A stretch of DNA of 64,000 nucleotides from an uncultured Christensenella sp. (GCA_910578545.1 CAJTPT010000002.1:1-64000), one strand, 5' to 3'; positions 15,957 to 24,112 are shown, numbered from the stretch's first letter. The notes: generated by a model not told the origin, from the letters alone. Numbers and translations are program-made.

Positions 15957-16868
15957 TTATTCGAGTATTTTGTCGTATATTACGTACGCAAAACCGAATG
16001 CACCCGAGTAATATTGTATCGTTATCGCGTCGCCTTCGGAAATAGCGTAGTATTCCGTTGTTGATACGTCTATCCACATGTCTTTATTGTTGATTTTGAC
16101 TTTCAATTCGTGCGTGATAGGCGTGCGCGCCCCGCTACTGATGTTTTTATCGAGCACGGTGCATACAATGGGCGTTGGGGCGGAGTGGTCGAAGGCAAAG
16201 TTAGCTATGCCTATTGTAGTGTTGCAGTACACGTAGACAATAAAGAACACGATTAGCGCAACAAGCAGGGATTTTCCTATGCGTATAAGCTTTGAGTAAA
16301 ACATGTCGCGAAGTAAGAAGACGGCAATGCCGCCGAGAATCACCGTGATTATCGTAGCGGGGATTAGCGCCCATGCCATAAAAATTTCGCTAACGTAGTT
16401 GATATAACTTATCATTTCCATCATTGCAAACAACATTATGGCGAAAATTGCGAGGAATGGCTTTACGTCTATGTCTGTGTCACCTGGGATGGATTGCGTC
16501 AAACGCATTGTTAATACGCATCTGACTGTGATGAAACACATCATTATTGCCGAATAGGCGATTGCGACAAGCGTAAAATATACGTTCAAGAAGTAAAATA
16601 AAAAGAAAAATAACAGGCTTCCTAAGAAGATAAAAGAATTGATAAGTATGTCGCTAGGCTTGCGCTTGACTAGCAATTCTTGTACGTACGCCGTAATATA
16701 TAGCGCCGAAATACACAGCAAATATAAAATATGCGCCCATGGATGATGTACAATGTCATATGCGAAAAACGAATTGCTCAACAATCCCAATATTCCTGCG
16801 CCGAGCGCCTCAAGTAAGTATATGATATAGAAAATATGTTTAGTTTTTAATTTTTTCCTAACGACCAT
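15957..16868 (-). CDS. Multi-pass membrane protein of unknown function
   Basis: The product has 303 residues. Residues about 10-230 contain around seven hydrophobic segments. The last 70 residues are a soluble domain (…HELKVKINNKDMWIDVSTTEYYAISEGDAITIQYY…) that looks like a small beta fold, resembling the extracellular part of DUF3592-type proteins, though I cannot confirm this. The start at 16868 is supported by AAGGGG six bases upstream on the minus strand. It has its own promoter and is convergent with the phosphoesterase gene. No function is proposed. Confidence 0.6.
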   Translation of the reverse strand: MVVRKKLKTKHIFYIIYLLEALGAGILGLLSNSFFAYDIVHHPWAHILYLLCISALYITAYVQELLVKRKPSDILINSFIFLGSLLFFFLFYFLNVYFTLVAIAYSAIMMCFITVRCVLTMRLTQSIPGDTDIDVKPFLAIFAIMLFAMMEMISYINYVSEIFMAWALIPATIITVILGGIAVFLLRDMFYSKLIRIGKSLLVALIVFFIVYVYCNTTIGIANFAFDHSAPTPIVCTVLDKNISSGARTPITHELKVKINNKDMWIDVSTTEYYAISEGDAITIQYYSGAFGFAYVIYDKILE

Positions 16869-16908
16869 ACGGAACCCCTTTTCGGAACGAACTAATTCGT
16901 ATAATCTG

Positions 16909-16937
16909 ATTATACCACACGGACGACATATTAGCAA
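16909..16937 (-). promoter_or_regulatory. Promoter of the membrane-protein gene
   Basis: On the minus strand: TTGCTA, 17 bases, TATAAT preceded by TGG (extended -10). Confidence 0.65.
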
Positions 16938-17263
16938 GAAAAAATCTCAACAGTAAATGCGACACTTTATGTTTGTGGATACATACTGCAAGGCAATTAA
17001 ATTTATGACCGAAGCGGATAGCGGACAGGTTTGAATATCGAGTGAATATTGTGGCTCTTAAAAAACTCCCAAACTCACACCAAATACTGCCAAATTAGGT
17101 AGAAAGATTGCCCGCCTCAATCATGTGCGGGCTTCGGCTAACGCCGGCGCCAAGCGAACTCCGCGTCCCCAATTTTTCAAAAATTCCGTAATAAAGCATT
17201 TTCATAGGTTTTTATGCGTATCGTGCTGTTCTTTGGCGCGGTCGAAGCTTTCGCACCCCAAAC
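16938..17263. other. Gene-free region between membrane gene and tRNA cluster
   Basis: No gene is supported. Bases 17110-17132 form a 6-bp GC-rich hairpin (GCCCGC / GCGGGC) followed by a GC-rich patch to about 17175. This could be a structured RNA or a decayed repeat; I do not recognise it. Confidence 0.35.
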
Positions 17264-17289
17264 AAAAAAACACCCGTAAAGGGTGTTTT
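17264..17289 (-). terminator. Terminator of the five-tRNA operon
   Basis: AAAACACCC (17267-17275) pairs with GGGTGTTTT (17281-17289). The minus-strand T tract follows directly after the last tRNA. Confidence 0.85.
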
Positions 17290-17364
17290 GGCAGGGGTAG
17301 AAAGATTCGAACTTTCGGAATGACGGAGTCAGAGTCCGTTGCCTTACCGCTTGGCGATACCCCT
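17289..17364 (-). tRNA. tRNA-Gln(CUG)
   Basis: The gene has acceptor AGGGGTA paired with TACCCCT, discriminator G and encoded CCA. The anticodon loop CTCTGAC gives CUG. It is the last of five tRNAs transcribed together. Confidence 0.95.
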
Positions 17365-17405
17365 AAGTATAAGCTTTGACGAATACGACAAAGCTGTTTG
17401 TGATG

Positions 17406-17480
17406 TGGCAGGGGTAGCAAGATTCGAACTTGCGAGTGCGAAAGTCAAAGTCTCGTGCCTTACCGCTTGGCGATACCCCT
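17406..17480 (-). tRNA. tRNA-Gln(UUG)
   Basis: The acceptor and D arm are nearly identical to the CUG isoacceptor next to it; the loop CTTTGAC gives anticodon UUG. Encoded CCA present. The two Gln genes look like a local duplication. Confidence 0.95.
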
Positions 17481-17483
17481 GTA

Positions 17484-17561
17484 TGGGGTGAGTAAAGGGA
17501 TTCGAACCCTTGGCCTCCAGGGCCACAACCTGGCGCTCTAACCAGCTGAGCTATACCCACC
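17484..17561 (-). tRNA. tRNA-His(GUG)
   Basis: The anticodon arm CCAGG-TTGTGGC-CCTGG gives GUG. The extra 5' G(-1) opposite C73, specific to tRNA-His, is encoded. CCA is encoded. Confidence 0.95.
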
Positions 17562-17564
17562 ATA

Positions 17565-17641
17565 TGGCACGCCCGGGGGGATTCGAACCCTCGACAAACG
17601 CCTTAGAAGGGCGCTACTCTATCCAGCTGAGCTACGGGCGC
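17565..17641 (-). tRNA. tRNA-Arg(UCU)
   Basis: The acceptor GCGCCCG pairs with CGGGCGT; the anticodon loop CTTCTAA gives UCU. CCA is encoded. Confidence 0.95.
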
Positions 17642-17647
17642 ACTTCA

Positions 17648-17721
17648 TGGAGCAGGTGATGGGAATCGAACCCACGTGGTCGGCTTGGAAGGCCGAAACT
17701 CTACCATTGAGCTACACCTGC
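17648..17721 (-). tRNA. tRNA-Gly(UCC)
   Basis: The acceptor GCAGGTG pairs with CACCTGC; the anticodon loop CTTCCAA gives UCC. CCA is encoded. It is the first gene of the cluster. Confidence 0.95.
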
Positions 17722-17733
17722 GCGTGCTTATTT

Positions 17734-17762
17734 AAAATACCATATTTTTTAAATGTTGTCAA
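17734..17762 (-). promoter_or_regulatory. Promoter of the tRNA cluster
   Basis: On the minus strand: TTGACA (17762-17757), 17 bases, TATTTT (17739-17734) with TGG just upstream of the -10. Confidence 0.8.
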
Positions 17763-17839
17763 CAATTTTGCAAGGCAAAATAAAACTTATTTAACTCAAA
17801 CGATTTTAATATATTTTTGTTAAGAATTGCTAAATGAAT

Positions 17840-18598
17840 TCAGTTGTTTTGGGTTTCAATCGTTTGTGCACATTCGTCCGTTTCGGCTTGTATAGTTGTT
17901 CCCCCGAGTTTCTTTTTGGCAAGGCGCGCTTTAACGATATTGTAAACAAATGAGAACGCCGCGACTAAGGCTGTGCCGCCTAACAGCACAAACCACCATT
18001 TAAGCGGGGTGCCTGCGACAAGCGGCTCATCCACGCTCATGGAACCTGTGTAGCCCAATGGGTCGATAAGAAACATTCCTAAAAGTGTGTAGGCGCTAAT
18101 CCCGATAGGGAAAACGTACCACCGCTTAAACGACGGCTCAAACCATTTGCCGAGTATGAGAATAATGCACAGTATAAGTCCGCAAGCGTGGTGGTCCATA
18201 CCTGTTATGGTCGGCAAAAAGAAGAACGACGGATTTTGCCCCAAGAAATTCGGAAAGAAGATTGCGGCAATTGCGCCGATTATTTCCACGTATACGAGGA
18301 AGTGAAAAATATTCATATTGCGCTTGCCGAACAAAGCGAACAAACCGAGCAGCAAGCTAGTCATTCCGCAGTACGTATTTGGTATAAGGTTGAGCGCGCC
18401 GAAGCCTTTGTCGTTATATGCGGCAAGAGAAATGCGATTGGTGATAATAGTCACCGTAAGAAGTCCGCCGAGGCATCTGATAAAAATATCTCGTGCCTTA
18501 TCGGTTTTGAGCGCAAGCTTAAACACTAAAACGGCTGCGGCAAGGCAAACAAACATTAATACTATAAAAATAACGTGTTCGGTAGAATACAGTTCCAT
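17840..18598 (-). CDS. Integral membrane protein, TMEM164/YwaF-like
   Basis: The product has 252 residues with about seven hydrophobic helices. It starts MELYSTEHVIFI and has LNLIPNTYCGMTSLLLGLFALFG and GMDHHACG motifs, reminiscent of YwaF/TIGR02206 (TMEM164) proteins, which carry conserved His and Cys residues in helices. I am only moderately sure of this match. The C-terminal 25 residues are polar and cytoplasmic. The start at 18598 has a weak GAG site; the longer frame to 18691 overlaps the upstream gene and is not needed. It follows the 120-residue gene by 64 bases and may be co-transcribed with it. Confidence 0.55.
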   Translation of the reverse strand: MELYSTEHVIFIVLMFVCLAAAVLVFKLALKTDKARDIFIRCLGGLLTVTIITNRISLAAYNDKGFGALNLIPNTYCGMTSLLLGLFALFGKRNMNIFHFLVYVEIIGAIAAIFFPNFLGQNPSFFFLPTITGMDHHACGLILCIILILGKWFEPSFKRWYVFPIGISAYTLLGMFLIDPLGYTGSMSVDEPLVAGTPLKWWFVLLGGTALVAAFSFVYNIVKARLAKKKLGGTTIQAETDECAQTIETQNN

Positions 18599-18662
18599 TT
18601 TTTCTCGACGTATATAAAATTTATTAATTTTTTTGTGGATTTGTGCGTATGGGGTAGGTTGT

Positions 18663-19025
18663 TTATGATAAATCGAACGTAGTAAATCCACACTCGTTTA
18701 TTAACGCGACAAGCTTATGAAAACGTTTTTCTCTCGTGCCGCTCAAAAGCTTTTTGTAGCGTAGATTCGTATAATACTTTTTCTTGAATATTATTTTAGT
18801 AGGTATTCCCGAAGTAAAAAACGTGATAGTAAAATCGAGGATATTTCTTTCGGCAACACATCGACTCGACTGCGCGTGTAAACTATGATAATTTTTGGCG
18901 CATCGGTCTAACAGGATAGTATGGAAACTACCGTTATCTCGATAAATAATTGAGCTTTCCTCATTGTCGTTTTTGCCGACGTTGAAGTGAAATAGGTTTT
19001 CGTCTGTAATAACTATCTCGTTCAT
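18663..19025 (-). CDS. Hypothetical protein, 120 residues
   Basis: I do not recognise this protein. It is soluble and mixed alpha/beta, with a basic KKKYYTNLRYKKLLSGTREKRFHKL segment near residue 80-105. A good ribosome binding site (GAGG, four to eight bases before the ATG on the minus strand) supports the start. It sits upstream of the TMEM164-like gene in the same direction. It is probably a real gene because of the RBS and normal composition. Confidence 0.5.
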   Translation of the reverse strand: MNEIVITDENLFHFNVGKNDNEESSIIYRDNGSFHTILLDRCAKNYHSLHAQSSRCVAERNILDFTITFFTSGIPTKIIFKKKYYTNLRYKKLLSGTREKRFHKLVALINECGFTTFDLS

Positions 19026-19240
19026 ATTTACCTCGCATGTAAATTATATCAAAGTGTAAAATGATTTTCAAGCTAATATGCGAAAAAAATAGAACCCGCG
19101 AGTTATTTATGTTTGAGTAGATAAAAATTTTATAATAGTGTTGCCGTTATGCGAAAATGATTTTCTTTTTCGGCGTCATACATGCCAAATAATAGCAGAT
19201 AAAAAACTTATCCAAAGGAAGAAAAGGTCGATAATTTGCT

Positions 19241-19268
19241 TGACACCGTAGTTTATGTGTGATAAAAT
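19241..19268 (+). promoter_or_regulatory. Promoter of the Lys-Tyr tRNA pair
   Basis: TTGACA (19241-19246), 16 bases, TAAAAT (19263-19268), 15 bases before the tRNA. Confidence 0.75.
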
Positions 19269-19282
19269 AATTAGGCTATCGC

Positions 19283-19358
19283 GGTCCATTAGCTCAGTCG
19301 GTAGAGCACTTGACTTTTAATCAAGTTGTCCCGCGTTCGAATCGCGGATGGATCACCA
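19283..19358 (+). tRNA. tRNA-Lys(UUU)
   Basis: The acceptor GGTCCAT pairs with ATGGATC; the anticodon loop CTTTTAA gives UUU. CCA is encoded. Confidence 0.95.
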
Positions 19359-19364
19359 ATATAT

Positions 19365-19449
19365 GGACGGGTTCCCGAGTGGCCAAAGGGAACAGACTGT
19401 AAATCTGTCAGCTTCGCTTTCGGTGGTTCGAATCCACCCCCGTCCACCA
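19365..19449 (+). tRNA. tRNA-Tyr(GUA)
   Basis: The acceptor GGACGGG pairs with CCCGTCC; the anticodon arm ACAGA-CTGTAAA-TCTGT gives GUA. A long variable arm and encoded CCA are present. Confidence 0.95.
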
Positions 19450-19452
19450 GTC

Positions 19453-19496
19453 AAAACCTAAAACGAACCACAAAGAAAGTTCGGGTTAGGTTTTTT
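19453..19496 (+). terminator. Terminator of the Lys-Tyr tRNA operon
   Basis: AAAACCTAA...CGAAC pairs with GTTCG..TTAGGTTTT around a ~10-base loop and ends in a T6 tract. Confidence 0.8.
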
Positions 19497-19786
19497 CTTT
19501 GCCGTTTTATATTTCAAACACGCTTGCCGTATAACGCCGTAGAATAGCTGTAAACGGCTTGTATTCGGTCGTGTCGTGTATTCTTGCAATCGCGCACAAA
19601 TGGCGGTTATGCCGCGAAAGCCGTTTGCCGCGAGAAATGGACGTGTTAGGCTATAACGCCAAAGGCAACCCAAGCGGTCGGCAACGCCTTTGCTCGCTCG
19701 GCGTTGCGGTATCATTGGACATTCTTTTTCGTTTCGGCGCGTCGAGCACCCGCCGCAGTGCCATTTTAGTCATTGATAAAAAATGC
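19497..19786. other. Gene-free flank of the restriction cassette
   Basis: Open frames here on both strands lack ribosome binding sites and family similarity. The stretch includes the left copy of a 21-bp direct repeat (19745-19765) and ends at the methyltransferase promoter. Confidence 0.5.
19745..19765 (+). repeat. Left copy of a 21-bp direct repeat bracketing the R-M cassette
   Basis: AGCACCCGCC-G-CAGTGCCATT. The same sequence with one change (A for G) occurs at 24020-24040 in the same orientation, 4.3 kb away on the other side of the restriction genes. Confidence 0.6.
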
Positions 19787-19815
19787 TTGCTTTTATTCGC
19801 GTTTTGGAATATAAT
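19787..19815 (+). promoter_or_regulatory. Promoter of the restriction-modification operon
   Basis: TTGCTT (19787-19792), 17 bases, perfect TATAAT (19810-19815). A GAGGTG ribosome binding site precedes ATG 19842. Confidence 0.75.
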
Positions 19816-19841
19816 ATATACACTACTTTCGAGGTGTAAAT

Positions 19842-20909
19842 ATGTTAAGTTTTATATCTGCAAAAGAAGCAGCGGAAAAATGGAATATATCGCAAAGGCG
19901 TGTTTCGGTTTTATGTAGTGAGCATAGAATTGACGGCGCTATGATGGTCGGCAATATGTGGATCATTCCGAGTACAGCCGAAAAGCCTATTGATAAACGT
20001 ACTGTGCGCTATGAGAAAGAACACGCCATATCATTAAAGCCGTTTGTTAAATGGGTGGGCGGTAAAAGTCAACTAATAGACGAGCTTGAAAAAATGTTAC
20101 CTACCGATGGCGAAAAAGTTTTGAAAAAATATTGCGAGCCAATGGTCGGTGGCGGCGCATTGTTTTTTAATATTCTTTCAAAATACGATTTTGAGCAATT
20201 ATATATAAGCGATATAAATGCCGAACTTATAAACGCATATCAGGTCATAAAAAGAGATGTTGATAGTTTAATAGAAAAATTGCAAGAAATGCAAATGCTG
20301 TTTTGTCCTATGGATGAGAACGGTAGGAAATTTTACTATTATTCAATACGCGATAAATTCAATAATATGCAATTATGCGAAAATATGGCAATAGAAAAAG
20401 CGGCATATTTTATCTTTTTGAATAAAACTTGCTTTAACGGTCTTTATCGCGTCAATCGTAAAGGGCAATTTAACGTGCCTATGGGCGCTTATAAAAACCC
20501 TATGATTTGTGACGAAGAAAACTTACGCAATATCAATAAAGTTTTGCAAAACGTTACAATCGTTTGCGGTGATTATTCGCTTTCAAAGCAATTTATAGAC
20601 CAAAAAACTTTTGTATATTTTGATCCGCCTTATCGTCCAATTTCGGAAACATCCGGGTTTACATCATATAATTCCGATTCATTTGACGATGACGAACAAA
20701 TACGACTTGCAAGATTTATAGACGAATTAAACGCAAGCGGGGCGAAAATAGTTTTAAGCAATTCCGATCCGAAAAACGTGAATCCGGAAGATACATTTTT
20801 CGATGAACTCTATAAAGCATATCAAATTAAGCGTGTATCGGCAACCCGTATGATTAACAGTAAAGCAGAAGCCCGCGGAAAAATAAATGAATTGCTTATA
20901 TGCAATTAA
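19842..20909 (+). CDS. dpnM: Dam-family adenine-N6 DNA methyltransferase (DpnM-like, GATC) with N-terminal HTH
   Basis: The product has 355 residues. Residues 67-78 (PFVKWVGGKSQL) are motif I and residues 261-264 (DPPY) are motif IV of D12-class Dam enzymes, which methylate adenine in GATC. Residues 1-50 add a MerR-like helix-turn-helix (SAKEAAEKWNISQRRVSVLC) before the catalytic core, an extension absent from basic DpnM. It may allow autoregulation or change targeting. It is the first gene of the cassette, ahead of an Mrr-like gene and a clear DpnII nuclease, so it is the cognate protective methylase. Methylase assignment secure; GATC specificity is inferred from the nuclease. Confidence 0.93.
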   Translation: MLSFISAKEAAEKWNISQRRVSVLCSEHRIDGAMMVGNMWIIPSTAEKPIDKRTVRYEKEHAISLKPFVKWVGGKSQLIDELEKMLPTDGEKVLKKYCEPMVGGGALFFNILSKYDFEQLYISDINAELINAYQVIKRDVDSLIEKLQEMQMLFCPMDENGRKFYYYSIRDKFNNMQLCENMAIEKAAYFIFLNKTCFNGLYRVNRKGQFNVPMGAYKNPMICDEENLRNINKVLQNVTIVCGDYSLSKQFIDQKTFVYFDPPYRPISETSGFTSYNSDSFDDDEQIRLARFIDELNASGAKIVLSNSDPKNVNPEDTFFDELYKAYQIKRVSATRMINSKAEARGKINELLICN

Positions 20910-20918
20910 GGAGAGAAT

Positions 20919-21773
20919 ATGGCAATTATTGAATTAACTAACGAAGAAACCAACCAATATATAGATGAACTATATGCTTGTTTTCCAACTGGACGGGAGT
21001 TTGAACTATTTTTGAATTCTTTTCTAACCACACTCGGTTTTGAAGAAGTGGTTACTACGCAATATGTTGGCGATAAAGGAATAGATTTAACTTGCATAAA
21101 ACGTGGCTTCGATAACAATGGTACGGATACAATAAGCTATTACATACAGGCGAAGCGATATGCGAGATCTAATAAAATTCAACCCAAAGAAATACGGGAC
21201 TTGAAAGGAACCACAAAACGCGATAGAAATGGGAATATTCTAAACAGCAATTATGTAAATGTTTTTATTACCACATCTACATTCACTGAAAAGGCGTTAG
21301 AAGAAGCAAACGATAATCCAAATATGCCTGTTATAACTATTGATGGGAAACAACTTTTACAATACTGTATAGAGCATAAAATTGGTTTTAATTTCAAACC
21401 GGTTTTCTCGCCAAAAGATATTGTAATGCTTGCGCAAAATAACCAAGTTATTGGTACAATAACAGAACAACCAACTGACTATCTTGTAGAAAGAGAGATT
21501 ACTAAGAACGATATACGTGCAAAAATATTAGTGCTTCCACGAATTATAAAGGAACAATTAACAGAAGTCAAAGAACTGTATTCGGTGGTATTTAATGGGA
21601 AAGAGCGTCAATTAAAGATAGATAAATCGGGACGTTACTTCGGTGGGGTAACAGAGTTATATAAAACTTTCGGACTGTTGACTAAAGATGGCATTTTTGT
21701 TAGTAAAACAGCAAAATGGAAAATAATCGATAACAAAATAATAGTTGATTTGTGTGAGGTGACAAACCAATGA
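20919..21773 (+). CDS. Mrr-like restriction endonuclease-fold protein
   Basis: The product has 284 residues. The N-terminal half shows the Mrr_cat pattern: EFELFLNSFLTTLGFEEVVTTQYVGDKGIDLTCI with Asp56, then YYIQAKRY giving Gln77-x-Lys79, i.e. a D...QxK active site used by type IV Mrr nucleases. The C-terminal ~100 residues (EVKELYSVVFNGKERQLKIDKSGRYFGGVTELY) form a separate domain I do not recognise, perhaps target binding. It occupies the place where DpnII operons carry the second methylase dpnA. The next gene starts inside its last codons (ATGA overlap), so it is expressed with DpnII. It may be an accessory or methylation-dependent nuclease; function uncertain. Confidence 0.7.
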   Translation: MAIIELTNEETNQYIDELYACFPTGREFELFLNSFLTTLGFEEVVTTQYVGDKGIDLTCIKRGFDNNGTDTISYYIQAKRYARSNKIQPKEIRDLKGTTKRDRNGNILNSNYVNVFITTSTFTEKALEEANDNPNMPVITIDGKQLLQYCIEHKIGFNFKPVFSPKDIVMLAQNNQVIGTITEQPTDYLVEREITKNDIRAKILVLPRIIKEQLTEVKELYSVVFNGKERQLKIDKSGRYFGGVTELYKTFGLLTKDGIFVSKTAKWKIIDNKIIVDLCEVTNQ

Positions 21774-22633
21774 AAAGAAATTTTAACGAATGGCTTAAAA
21801 CATTCAAGTCAAGCATTTGCGACTACGGCTATTATGTCGATTTTGAAAAAGTTTACGGCAATATCGAAAACATAAAAGTCGAATTGAATATACTTAACTC
21901 GCTTATCGGATCGAAAAATATAGAACACGATTTTGATAAACTTATAAACGATTATCCGCAAGTGTTGAAATGTATTCCCATTTTGCTTGCCGTTCGCGGT
22001 CGTGAAATTTATGCTATCGACGGAGACGGCGAATATCTTTTTAACTTTAATAAACCTAACTACACTACGAAAGAATACATAATGTTTATGCAAAAGACGG
22101 GTTTGTTTGATTTAATTGCAAATCACGTTATCAATAACCTTGTCGATTATGTTACGGGTGTAGAAGTAGGTTTAGACAGCAACGGGCGCAAAAATCGCGG
22201 CGGTCATTTAATGGAAAATTTGGTGGAAGATTATCTTATTAAAGCGGGACTTGTCAAAGGCGACACATATTTTAAAGAAATGAAACTGTCCGCAATCGAA
22301 AGAAAATGGAATATTGATTTGTCTGGCATTTCCAATCAAGGTAAAGCCGAAAAGCGTTTTGATTTTGTCGTTAAAAAAGGTAAAACAATCTACGCGATAG
22401 AAACAAATTTTTATACAGGCGGTGGATCCAAGTTAAACGAAACCGCGAGAAGTTACAAGACGATTGCATTGGAAGCAAAACAAATCGATAGTTTTGCTTT
22501 TGTATGGTTTACCGACGGCTACGACGGGTGGAAATCGGCGCGACATAATTTGGAAGAAGCATTTGACGTTTTAGATAATATGTATTGCATAGCCGATTTA
22601 GAAAACGGCATTGTAAATAAATTATTCAATTAG
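21770..22633 (+). CDS. dpnII: Type II restriction endonuclease DpnII (MboI-type, GATC)
   Basis: The product has 287 residues, the length of R.DpnII. Long stretches match what I know of DpnII: YYVDFEKVYGNIENIKVELNILNSLIGSKNIE, FDLIANHVINNLVDYVTGVEVGLDSNGRKNR, then KRFDFVVKKGKTIYAIETNFYTGGGSKLNETARSYK. The last block includes the likely catalytic D...ExN and the Gly-Gly-Ser-Lys loop. The enzyme cuts unmethylated GATC, and the Dam-type methylase two genes upstream protects the host. The start overlaps the Mrr-like gene by four bases (ATGA). Assignment secure. Confidence 0.96.
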   Translation: MKRNFNEWLKTFKSSICDYGYYVDFEKVYGNIENIKVELNILNSLIGSKNIEHDFDKLINDYPQVLKCIPILLAVRGREIYAIDGDGEYLFNFNKPNYTTKEYIMFMQKTGLFDLIANHVINNLVDYVTGVEVGLDSNGRKNRGGHLMENLVEDYLIKAGLVKGDTYFKEMKLSAIERKWNIDLSGISNQGKAEKRFDFVVKKGKTIYAIETNFYTGGGSKLNETARSYKTIALEAKQIDSFAFVWFTDGYDGWKSARHNLEEAFDVLDNMYCIADLENGIVNKLFN

Positions 22634-22645
22634 GAGAGGTTAATT

Positions 22646-22828
22646 ATGAATAATGAAAATCAAGATAGACCTATAGTTCAAACCCACGGATACAACGGAA
22701 GTGAGCCAACAAGAATATGTCCTCATTGTGGCATAGAAAAGCCCCTTAGCGATTTTGGATTCAGAAATATGGGCAATGGAACAATACGAAATCAATCTTG
22801 GTGCAAAGATTGTAGGGCGAAAGACTGA
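22646..22828 (+). CDS. Small zinc-ribbon protein of the R-M cassette
   Basis: The product has 60 residues. Two Cys pairs, CPHCGIEKPLSDF and WCKDC, separated by about 25 residues, predict one zinc site. Such mini zinc ribbons occur beside HNH nucleases and methylases in restriction loci. An AGGAG site (22632-22636) precedes the ATG. Its stop overlaps the start of the next methyltransferase (TGATG), so the two are coupled and may bind DNA as a complex. Function not known. Confidence 0.65.
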   Translation: MNNENQDRPIVQTHGYNGSEPTRICPHCGIEKPLSDFGFRNMGNGTIRNQSWCKDCRAKD

Positions 22829-23565
22829 TGCCTAAGCAAATTCCTTTACAGCCCGAAAATTTCGAACTTGAAACAAACACGGTTTGGGCATTCCGCGATC
22901 GCGGAAAATGGGCGACACATGACGCAAAGTATCGCGGAAATTGGTCGCCGTATATTCCGCGAAATGTTATACTGCGCTATTCCCAAGAGGGCGATACTGT
23001 TTTAGATCAGTTTGTCGGCGGCGGCACAACGGCAGTTGAAGCAAAACTAACCCACCGTAATTTTATCGGCATTGATATAAACCCGTCGGCTATCGAAATC
23101 ACAAAAAATAAGTGCGACTTTGATTTTGAAACGCAAGCGTCGACTACGCTCATAAACGCTGATGCGCGAAAATTGGATTTGCCAGACGACTCTATTGATT
23201 TAATTTGTACGCATCCTCCGTATGCCGATATAATTCATTACAGCGAGGATATTGACGGCGACTTGTCGCTTTTGCCTATGAAAGATTTTTTATTCGAGAT
23301 AGGCAAAATCGCCGAAGAAAGTTATCGCGTTCTCAAAAAGGACAAGTTTTGCGCTATTCTTATGGGCGATATGCGGCACAAAGGAATGGTGCAACCACTT
23401 GCCTTTGAAACGATGCGAATATTTGAGCTCGTGGGTTTTAAGGCAAAAGAAATCATAATCAAGGAACAACACAACTGCAAAGCAACGGGTTATTGGAAAA
23501 CGAACAGTATTAAGTTTAATTTCCTTTTACTCGCTCACGAATATTTATTTGTATTCAAAAAATAA
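22828..23565 (+). CDS. DNA methyltransferase (N6/N4 type) with THPPY catalytic motif
   Basis: The product has 245 residues. The AdoMet site LDQFVGGGTT (59-68) comes first and the catalytic THPPY (128-132) second, an order that differs from beta-class enzymes such as CcrM and from DpnA. The PPY motif with Thr-His ahead instead of Asp or Ser suggests an amino-methyltransferase of an unusual branch; GIDINPSAIE is the acidic AdoMet-binding loop. No matching nuclease is present besides DpnII and the Mrr-like protein, so it could give a second modification specificity or act with the zinc-ribbon protein. Family secure, target base and site unknown. Confidence 0.8.
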   Translation: MPKQIPLQPENFELETNTVWAFRDRGKWATHDAKYRGNWSPYIPRNVILRYSQEGDTVLDQFVGGGTTAVEAKLTHRNFIGIDINPSAIEITKNKCDFDFETQASTTLINADARKLDLPDDSIDLICTHPPYADIIHYSEDIDGDLSLLPMKDFLFEIGKIAEESYRVLKKDKFCAILMGDMRHKGMVQPLAFETMRIFELVGFKAKEIIIKEQHNCKATGYWKTNSIKFNFLLLAHEYLFVFKK

Positions 23566-23587
23566 AAGTATTATTTTAGGAGTTATT

Positions 23588-23847
23588 ATGGTTTTAAGAA
23601 ATTCTTATATTTTAATGAACAAATGCTAAATGACTATCTTTCGGCAATCGAAGGATATATGGCAACAAAAGTTATTCAAACTACCAAACGAACTAATTCT
23701 AAAATTGCCGGCATAGGAGTAGAAGCAAAATTTATAAACGGAGATTTAGGTAAAAAAACTAATAATGACCTGGAAACACCAAAAGATTTGTCCAAGATCG
23801 TGAAAGGTCCAGCCTTTGTAGTTACTCCGATTGCGATATATAAGTAA
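23588..23847 (+). pseudogene. Small ORF, probably frameshifted remnant
   Basis: An AGGAG (23579-23583) leads to ATG 23588, which opens a 13-codon frame ending at 23629. A second frame begins inside it (ATG 23623) and runs 74 codons to 23847. Joining the two by one frameshift gives one ~85-residue protein with a good start, so this looks like a decayed or recently frameshifted last gene of the cassette. I do not recognise the sequence (…KIAGIGVEAKFINGDLGKKTN…). A coupled two-peptide arrangement is also possible. Confidence 0.4.
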
Positions 23848-24019
23848 AAAATATTTGTTTTAGGTTGCGATTGCTCCACCAATAGTGTTAAAGTTTGAAC
23901 ACCTAAAAACAGAATATATTTTTGTGAAAGGTGTCGCAGACTTTTTCCTATGCCACACCCAAGAGGAAACCAACCCAGCAGGCTAAAACGGTATTTCGCC
24001 GTCGTCGTCAATAGATACA

Positions 24020-24040
24020 AGCACCCGCCACAGTGCCATT
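24020..24040 (+). repeat. Right copy of the 21-bp direct repeat
   Basis: AGCACCCGCC-A-CAGTGCCATT, one mismatch to 19745-19765. It lies after the cassette and before the next promoter. Confidence 0.6.
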
Positions 24041-24064
24041 GTCCTTTTTTACATTGTTATATGG

Positions 24065-24093
24065 TTGAAATTTAAGTGCAAACGTAGTATAAT
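24065..24093 (+). promoter_or_regulatory. Promoter of the four-helix membrane gene
   Basis: TTGAAA (24065-24070), 17 bases, TATAAT (24088-24093). The upstream in-frame starts at 24065 and 24092 would precede or overlap the boxes, so translation must start later. Confidence 0.7.
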
Positions 24094-24112
24094 GAAATCA
24101 TGGAATAGAAAT

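Noticed and set aside
17125..17379. Plus-strand frame covering the first tRNA
   Set aside because: It overlaps the tRNA terminator and a tRNA-Gln gene; it is a by-product of the tRNA sequence.
19458..19918. Overlapping frames on both strands after tRNA-Tyr
   Set aside because: None has a ribosome binding site, and the plus-strand frame runs through the methylase promoter. Treated as non-coding flank.
23995..24041. Minus-strand string ending DDDGEIPF resembling an Ssb tail
   Set aside because: It is a short frame of 18 codons, and the motif match is probably chance; no OB-fold is encoded nearby.
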